Shown here: positions 58,355 to 64,000 of the stretch, in pieces
Layout of the letters: every line of letters starts with the position of its first letter
Numbering within the stretch: the first letter of the stretch is position 1
Assembly (NCBI GenBank): GCA_025617745.1
Contig: CM046853.1
Location: forward strand, 7,870,873 to 7,934,872
DNA length: 64,000 nt
From: Heliocidaris erythrogramma
Taxonomy: Eukaryota; Echinodermata; Echinoidea; Camarodonta; Echinometridae
Reading direction: 5' to 3'
The notes under the pieces: model-generated
The model's input: only the letters and a program-made list of their open reading frames with translations
Told to the model about the DNA's origin: nothing
The model's database searches: none
Made by a program: the position numbers and the translations under genes

Positions 58355-61300
58355 AAACTAGAAATGTGCATTCCTCGTGCCGCGCAATGCGAAATGTATC
58401 CCCCGGCGCTGGCAGCGATTTGAAGGAGGGACAAAGACCCTCCCCCATCCCCTCCCTCAAACAAAAGGATGGTGTAGAAATTGCCGCCAGTGGCCCGGAA
58501 TATTGTCAACACCAGGAGCAGCATTACCAAAACGATTTGTGTAGATTAGAGTATAATGCATTTTTATAGAAAATTCGGAAGAAATATGACCTCAGAGCGC
58601 ACATAAGACATCCACTAAAATATGACCTTTGATCCTATGAAAGACGGAACACTAGAGGCAGCATCACCAAAAACTGTAGAGGTGTAATCTATAATGGACC
58701 TACATACAAAATTTGAATGAAATCCGTCAAGAAATGCAGAAGTAAGAGTGCACAAAAGGGACAAATGAGCTTTGACCCTATAAAGGACGGAACAATGAGG
58801 GCAGCATCACCAAACAGTAAAGATGTGTAGATTATACCAAGATACATCTCCATATAAAATTTGAAAGAAATCCATCAAGAAATGTGGCCTGCAGAGTGAA
58901 CTCACGCCATCCCTCGAAGTATGACCTTTGACCCTATAAAAGACGGGACACTGGTGGCAGCATCACCAAAAACTACAGGTTTTTAGATTACACCAAGGGA
59001 CACCTTCATGCAAAATTTGAACGAAATCCGTCAAGAAATGCAGAAGTAAGAGTGCAAGAAATGGAAAAATGACCTTTGACCCTATAAAGGACGGAACAAT
59101 GAGGGCAGCATCACCAAAAATTAAATATGTGTAGATTATACCAAGATACATCTCCATACAAAATTTGAATGAAATCCGTCAAGAAATGCAGAAGAGTGCA
59201 CAAAAGGGACAAATGAGCTTTGACCCTATAAAGGACGGAACAATGAGGGCAGCATCACCAAACAGTAAAGATGTGTAGATTATACCAAGATACATCTCCA
59301 GACAAAATTTGAAAGTAATCCATCAAGAAATGTGGCCTGCAGAGTGAACTCACGCCATCCCTTGAAGTATGACCTTTGACCCTATAAAAGACGGGACACT
59401 GGTGGCAGCATCACCAAAAAGTACAGGTTTTTAGATTACACCAAGGGACACCTTCATGCAAAATTTGAACGAAATCCGTCAAGAAATGCAGAAGTAAGAG
59501 TGCAAGAAATGGAAAAATGACCTTTGACCCTATAAAGGACGGAACAATGAGGGCAGCATCACCAAAAATTAAATATGTGTAGATTATACCAAGATACATC
59601 TCCATACAAAATTTGAATGAAATCCGTCAAGAAATGCAGAAGAGTGCACAAAAGGGACAAATGAGCTTTGACCCTATAAAGGACGGAACAATGAGGGCAG
59701 CATCACCAAACAGTAAAGATGTGTAGATTATACCAAGATACATCTCCATACAAAATTTGAAAGAAATCCATCAAGAAATGTGGCCTGCAGAGTGAACTCA
59801 CGCCATCCCTTGAAGTATGACCTTTGACCCTATAAAAGACGGGACACTGGTGGCAGCATCACCAAAAAGTACAGGTTTTTAGATTACACCAAGGGACACC
59901 TTCATGCAAAATTTGAACGAAATCCGTCAAGAAATGCAGAAGTAAGAGTGCGAGAAATGGAAAAATGACCTTTGACCCTATAAAGGACGGAACAATGAGG
60001 GCAGCATCACCAAAAATTAAATATGTGTAGATTATACCAAGATACATCTCCATACAAAATTTGAATGAAATCCGTCAAGAAATGCAGAAGAGTGCACAAA
60101 AGGGACAAATGAGCTTTGACCCTATAAAGGACGGAACAATGAGGGCAGCATCACCAAACAGTAAAGATGTGTAGATTATACCAAGATACATCTCCAGACA
60201 AAATTTGAAAGAAATCCATCAAGAAATGTGGCCTGCAGAGAGAACTCACGCCATCCCTTGAAGTATGACCTTTGACCCTATAAAAGACGGGACACTGGTG
60301 GCAGCATCACCAAAAACTACAGGTTTTTAGATTACACCAAGGGACACCTTCATGCAAAATTTGAACGAAATCCGTCAAGAAATGCAGAAGTAAGAGTGCA
60401 AGAAATGGAAAAATGACCTTTGACCCTATAAAGGACGGAACAATGAGGGCAGCATCACCAAAAATTAAATATGTGTAGATTATACCAAGATACATCTCCA
60501 TACAAAATTTGAATGAAATCCGTCAAGAAATGCAGAAGAGTGCACAAAAGGGACAAATGAGCTTTGACCCTATAAAGGACGGAACAATGAGGGCAGCATC
60601 ACCAAACAGTAAAGATGTGTAGATTATACCAAGATACATCTCCAGACAAAATTTGAAAGAAATCCATCAAGAAATGTGGCCTGCAGAGAGAACTCACGCC
60701 ATCCCTTGAAGTATGACCTTTGACCCTATAAAAGACGGGACACTGGTGGCAGCATCACCAAAAACTACAGGTTTTTAGATTACACCAAGGGACACCTTCA
60801 TGCAAAATTTGAACGAAATCCGTCAAGAAATGCAGAAGTAAGAGTGCAAGAAATGGAAAAATGACCTTTGACCCTATAAAGGACGGAACAATGAGGGCAG
60901 CATCACGAAAAATTAAACATGTGTAGATTATACCAAGATACATCTCCATACAAAATTTGAACAAAATCCATTGAGAAATGTGGCCTGCAGAGTGCACTCA
61001 CGACATGTCCTGGAGTATGACCTTTGACCCTATAAAAGACGGGACACTGGTGGCAGCATCACCAAACACTAGAGGTTTTTAAATTACACCAAGAGACACC
61101 TTCATGTAAAATTTGAAAAAAATCTGTTGAGAAATGTGACCGCCAGAGCGCACACAAGAGTACACACAAGACATCTATCAAAATATGACCTTTGACCCTA
61201 TAAAAGACGGAACACTGGGGCAGCATCACCAAAATCTATAGGGTTCCAGATTTTACCAAGAGACACCTTCATACAAAATTTGAACAAAATCCGTTGAGAA

Positions 61301-61568
61301 ATGTGACCGCTAGAGCGCACACAAACTTTCCCCAAAAATATGGCCTTTTACCCTATAAAAGACGGAACACTGGGGGCAGCATCACCAGAAACTATAGGGG
61401 TCCAGATTTTACCAAGATACACGTCCATAGGAAGTCTGAAAGAAATTCGTCGAGAAATGTGACCGCTAGAGCGCACACAAGAATGTGACGCGGCGGCGGC
61501 GGCGGCGGCGGCGAAACGCTGCTGAATCCAAAGTATCCTCCGGCATACTGCCGGGGGATACAATTACA
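58355..61568. mobile_element. 3.2-kb tandem-core element with expanded 448-bp higher-order repeat
   Basis: Left and right ends are those of the element at 16758, with a few substitutions. The core has expanded: a 448-bp block (three subunits of about 150 bp) recurs at exactly 448-bp spacing (equivalent points 58963, 59411, 59859, 60307, 60755) with very few differences. Near the right end the CGG run has about eight units against three in the 16.8-kb copy. It lies in the CAPZA intron 54966-62117. Confidence 0.9.
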
Positions 61569-61587
61569 GATAGGCCACCTAGCACTA

Positions 61588-61765
61588 CAGAGGTGTTGTG
61601 GTCTAGTGGATAAGTCTCCGGACCATGAGCTCCAAGGTAATGGGTTCAAATCCCGGTTGCAACTCTCATGTCCTTGTAATGAGGTGTAATGATACTGGAG
61701 ATCCAGGAGTAGTATTGTGCCAGACATGAGCGCTATACAAGAACTCACTATTTTTATCATTATTA
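61588..61765 (+). mobile_element. tRNA-derived SINE
   Basis: Good A box (GTGGTCTAGTGGATAAG) and B box (GGGTTCAAATCCCGG), then a body of about 80 bp ending GAGCGCTATACAAGAAC and a TATCATTATTA tail. It abuts the tandem-core element. Confidence 0.85.
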
Positions 61766-62117
61766 CAGCACAAGGTAAACCAATTGATCACTTACAAAAA
61801 GACATCTGGGCATTTTATAATCTGCAAACCTACATGCTACACGTATGTAAAATTCATTTTGCCACCTACAGTACAAATAAAATTCTTACTATCTGAAATC
61901 AATTCACCATAAAGGGAATCTTATCAGATTATCACCTGAAATCCTATAATTGCTAGAAAAAGTTTCCACTGTAACATTTTATAAAAAAGAAGTTTTTCCC
62001 TACTACTAAAGATGATACAATATTTTAGACATCTTATACCTTGTACCTTCCAATACAAAAATACACAGTAAACAAGTTACAAAATATTAGTTTAAAAAAG
62101 AAGAGGAAAACACTTAC
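61766..62117. other. CAPZA intron
   Basis: AT-rich, nothing found. Confidence 0.4.
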
Positions 62118-62169
62118 TCTCCTGCTTTCTCTTTGAGAAGTTCATCATTACTAACTAGAATTCGGACAT
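62118..62169 (-). CDS. CAPZA: F-actin capping protein subunit alpha, internal exon B
   Basis: This 52-nt exon completes the split D codon and encodes VRILVSNDELLKEKAG plus two bases of a Glu codon. It corresponds to DVRLLLNNDNLLREGA in vertebrate CAPZA. The acceptor is TTTTTTCAG and the donor is GTAAGT. Reading phase is continuous with both neighbours. The intron to the next exon is about 7.1 kb (54966-62117) and contains the 448-bp repeat array. Confidence 0.93.
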
Positions 62170-62507
62170 CTGAAAAAAACAAGTGAATGTACATATATAC
62201 ATGAGTTGAAGTTAAAGCCAGGTTTAATAATTTGTTAACACTTTGTAAAGTTTCAGATTATCTATACTTCATGTAGGAAAGTGTCAAATTCAGGTTCATT
62301 AATTTATTTTATTATAAAAAGCATGCAAAATACTGAACAAGAGATACTGCACAATTCATTAACTTTAATATCAGAGCAGGAGTTTCATACTAGCAGGAAA
62401 GAACGACCCTTTATTCCTGTATAAACAATTAACTCTGAAGAAGTGATAAATATTTTTAGATACATCTGCTACAGAATAGGACACAATTCATTTATTTTAC
62501 AGCTTAA

Positions 62508-62742
62508 CCCCTTCCATGCCACCAGATTTTTTCAGCAATTGTCAAAAATTAACTTTCAAGAGTTGAATAGCAACTTTCAATGAGTTTTTTTTTTCCTGAG
62601 AAAACTGGGCAAAGATTTATTGCATAGGAATAAACATTATATTAGAGGCATATGTTTCTGTATGAGAAAGAATTTTCAAGCCATTCTGAGCCTAAACAAA
62701 TTCTTCAACACTAACATTTTGCCGCCCACGGCATGGTAGGGG
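62508..62742. mobile_element. 235-bp TTAA-flanked MITE
   Basis: TTAA at 62504-62507 and 62743-62746. Ends CCCCTTCCATGCC and, inverted, CCCCTACCATGCC. In the CAPZA intron 62170-62974. Confidence 0.8.
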
Positions 62743-62974
62743 TTAAATTATCACCTTCCCTAAAAGATTAAAACTCTACACAAAATAATATCGTTATTAA
62801 CATAATGTAAGTTAATGGTTTACTAACAAAGTATTATTTTCCATATTTTTTAAATTCAGTTTGCTTTGTATTTGGGATGGATCTAGCCATTTGGTTTGAA
62901 TGTGTGACACCCATGTGGGTGCTGCACATTGTCACACTTGCCCACACACACAAAAGACTGAAAGATGTACTCAC

Positions 62975-63038
62975 CATTAAATACTTCACTGAACTCTCCC
63001 GGAGGTGCATGGAGAATGAAATCTGATGCAATCCTTGT
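62975..63038 (-). CDS. CAPZA: F-actin capping protein subunit alpha, internal exon A
   Basis: This 64-nt exon is read on the minus strand. CAPZA pairs with CAPZB as the heterodimer that caps actin filament barbed ends. The exon encodes TRIASDFILHAPPGEFSEVF followed by N and a split codon. That matches the vertebrate CAPZA N-terminal segment [22 protein letters not shown] (about residues 14-35 of 286). The upstream acceptor is TTTTCAG and the downstream donor is GTGAGT. It begins in phase 0 and ends with one base of a D codon, which the next exon completes. The preceding exon with the start codon (vertebrate MADFDDRVSDEEK) is not seen up to 64000 and is probably outside the window. The identification rests on recalled family sequence and was not searched. 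Confidence 0.93.
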
Positions 63039-64000
63039 CTGAAAATGAACATGAGTGGAGAAAAATGTGATTTAACTCCCAAAGCTGACAACAGCATTCT
63101 GTTAACACAAATATGAAATTCATATCATAATCATTCATCCACATACAGTAGAAGTTCCAAAAGTCCAGATTTTCTATTTTTTTTTAATGAAGAGGACGTT
63201 CTGTGTCACAACACATACAGAACGGAAAATGTTATTATCATTATTACAAATGAGAACCAATTTGTTCATGCCTATGATGCACAAGATTTAACCCTAACTG
63301 CACTGAGGGGGGGGGGGGGGCCTTCATATTTTTGGTGATTGCATCGGATTCATTTCGGATTCTCGCTTCATGACTTTTTTCCCTGAAGTCTTGCGCACGT
63401 TTTGATACATTTGTCCATATCAGACATACCTAGGGGGTGTTATATGCTAATTAGTATGCACATGTCATTAAAATTGCTAATCGCTCCATATATTTGTGTA
63501 CAGTTACATGCTGTCAATAGACAATGGCTTGCATTTTAATTAGCTAATTATTCAAAAAAATTGCATAATTGATTAAAATTAATCACACCATCAGATTCAG
63601 CATGTGAAGATCTATCGACATGCAAATTTTCAAGTTCATTGGACATTGTGTTTCCGAGATCAATGGGGGGGGGGGGGCCTCCCAGGCCCCCCCCCAAGTA
63701 TTTTCAGGGAGCAATATAGCCAAGTTCAGTAATGGTTAAGGTACTATTTAACATTTTTTAAATGTTGATAATGAAGTCACATTGTCTCTACATGCATCAT
63801 AGAATAGAAGAGAATAAAAGAGAATTCTGAAAGCTTCAAGAAAAATGAATGCTTACAAAAGGAAGAGCAAAAATGATTACCGGTATTTAAGAATAATAAT
63901 GATACAAATAGCTCTGAAGTCATAGACATCTTCATTACTTCAATGAAGAGGATTATCTTTCAAAGAACTTCATACTATATAGTCCCAATGTCCAACAAAT
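63039..64000. other. First visible CAPZA intron, with TTAA-flanked element
   Basis: 63292-63735 is bordered by TTAA and has weak inverted ends (CCCTAACTGCACTG, CCATTACTGAACTT). Just inside each end lie G or C runs (63306-63320, 63665-63705). No upstream CAPZA exon found before 64000. Confidence 0.55.

Noticed and set aside
58963-60949. Regular repeats that might suggest a CRISPR array
   Set aside because: The period is 448 bp with no short repeat/spacer structure, all units are alike, and the context is eukaryotic.

Overview
The window is AT-rich eukaryotic genomic DNA. It is dominated by transposable elements, foldback DNA, SINEs, LINE fragments and simple repeats, with one clearly recognisable host gene. 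The only long uninterrupted reading frame is a LINE reverse transcriptase. The gene found is spliced with GT-AG introns, so this is an animal genome. The CAPZA-type protein, the tRNA-derived SINEs with (ATT)n tails, the abundant ACATGT/TGTACA palindromes, and the TIR elements with tandem cores together suggest a marine invertebrate, most likely an echinoderm such as a sea urchin. The species is an inference.

Host genes. On the minus strand, from about 63.0 kb down to 45.3 kb, lie six exons of the F-actin capping protein alpha subunit (CAPZA). The coding N-terminus lies beyond the right edge. A short internal exon of about 76 nt (the region ending HQFQPKNFW in vertebrates) could not be found between 53.44 and 48.27 kb. 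The stop codon is at 45322-45324. A second, unnamed minus-strand first exon (21 codons, start context AAAATGG, donor GTAAGT) is possible at 21844-21906.

Layout. 0-5 kb: a TIR element with a tandem core, a SINE, and a perfect 484-bp tandem duplication. 5.0-10.5 kb: a 5.5-kb element with 29-bp TIRs and a 4-bp target duplication. It carries a long series of paired modules GGTGGATGTGACA / TGTGAACGGACA in a roughly 187/373-bp higher-order repeat, and a 1-kb TA-flanked element sits inside one module. 10.5-13 kb: MITEs and another tandem-core element. 13.6-18.3 kb: a long foldback element split by a LINE and by a 1.7-kb insertion that itself holds a tandem-core element. 19.9-21.4 kb: two diverged copies of an unclassified element with a GC-rich hairpin at each end and 8-9 bp target duplications. 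22.9-26.4 kb: a purine tract, a truncated foldback and a LINE. 28.4-29.9 kb: a hAT-like element containing a TTAA-flanked element. 32.3-33.0 kb: a foldback. 33.6-36.0 kb: a 165-180 bp tandem array and a MITE. 36-41.7 kb: LINE fragments, a hAT-like element with an internal hairpin, and related GC-rich repeats.

The large introns of CAPZA hold most of the right-hand repeats: a hAT-like element (49.7-51.1 kb), a LINE with an 11-bp target duplication (51.7-53.0 kb), an inverted minisatellite (54.5-54.8 kb), and a tandem-core element expanded to exact 448-bp periods (58.4-61.6 kb). No rRNA, CRISPR, retroviral or Polinton sequence was recognised.
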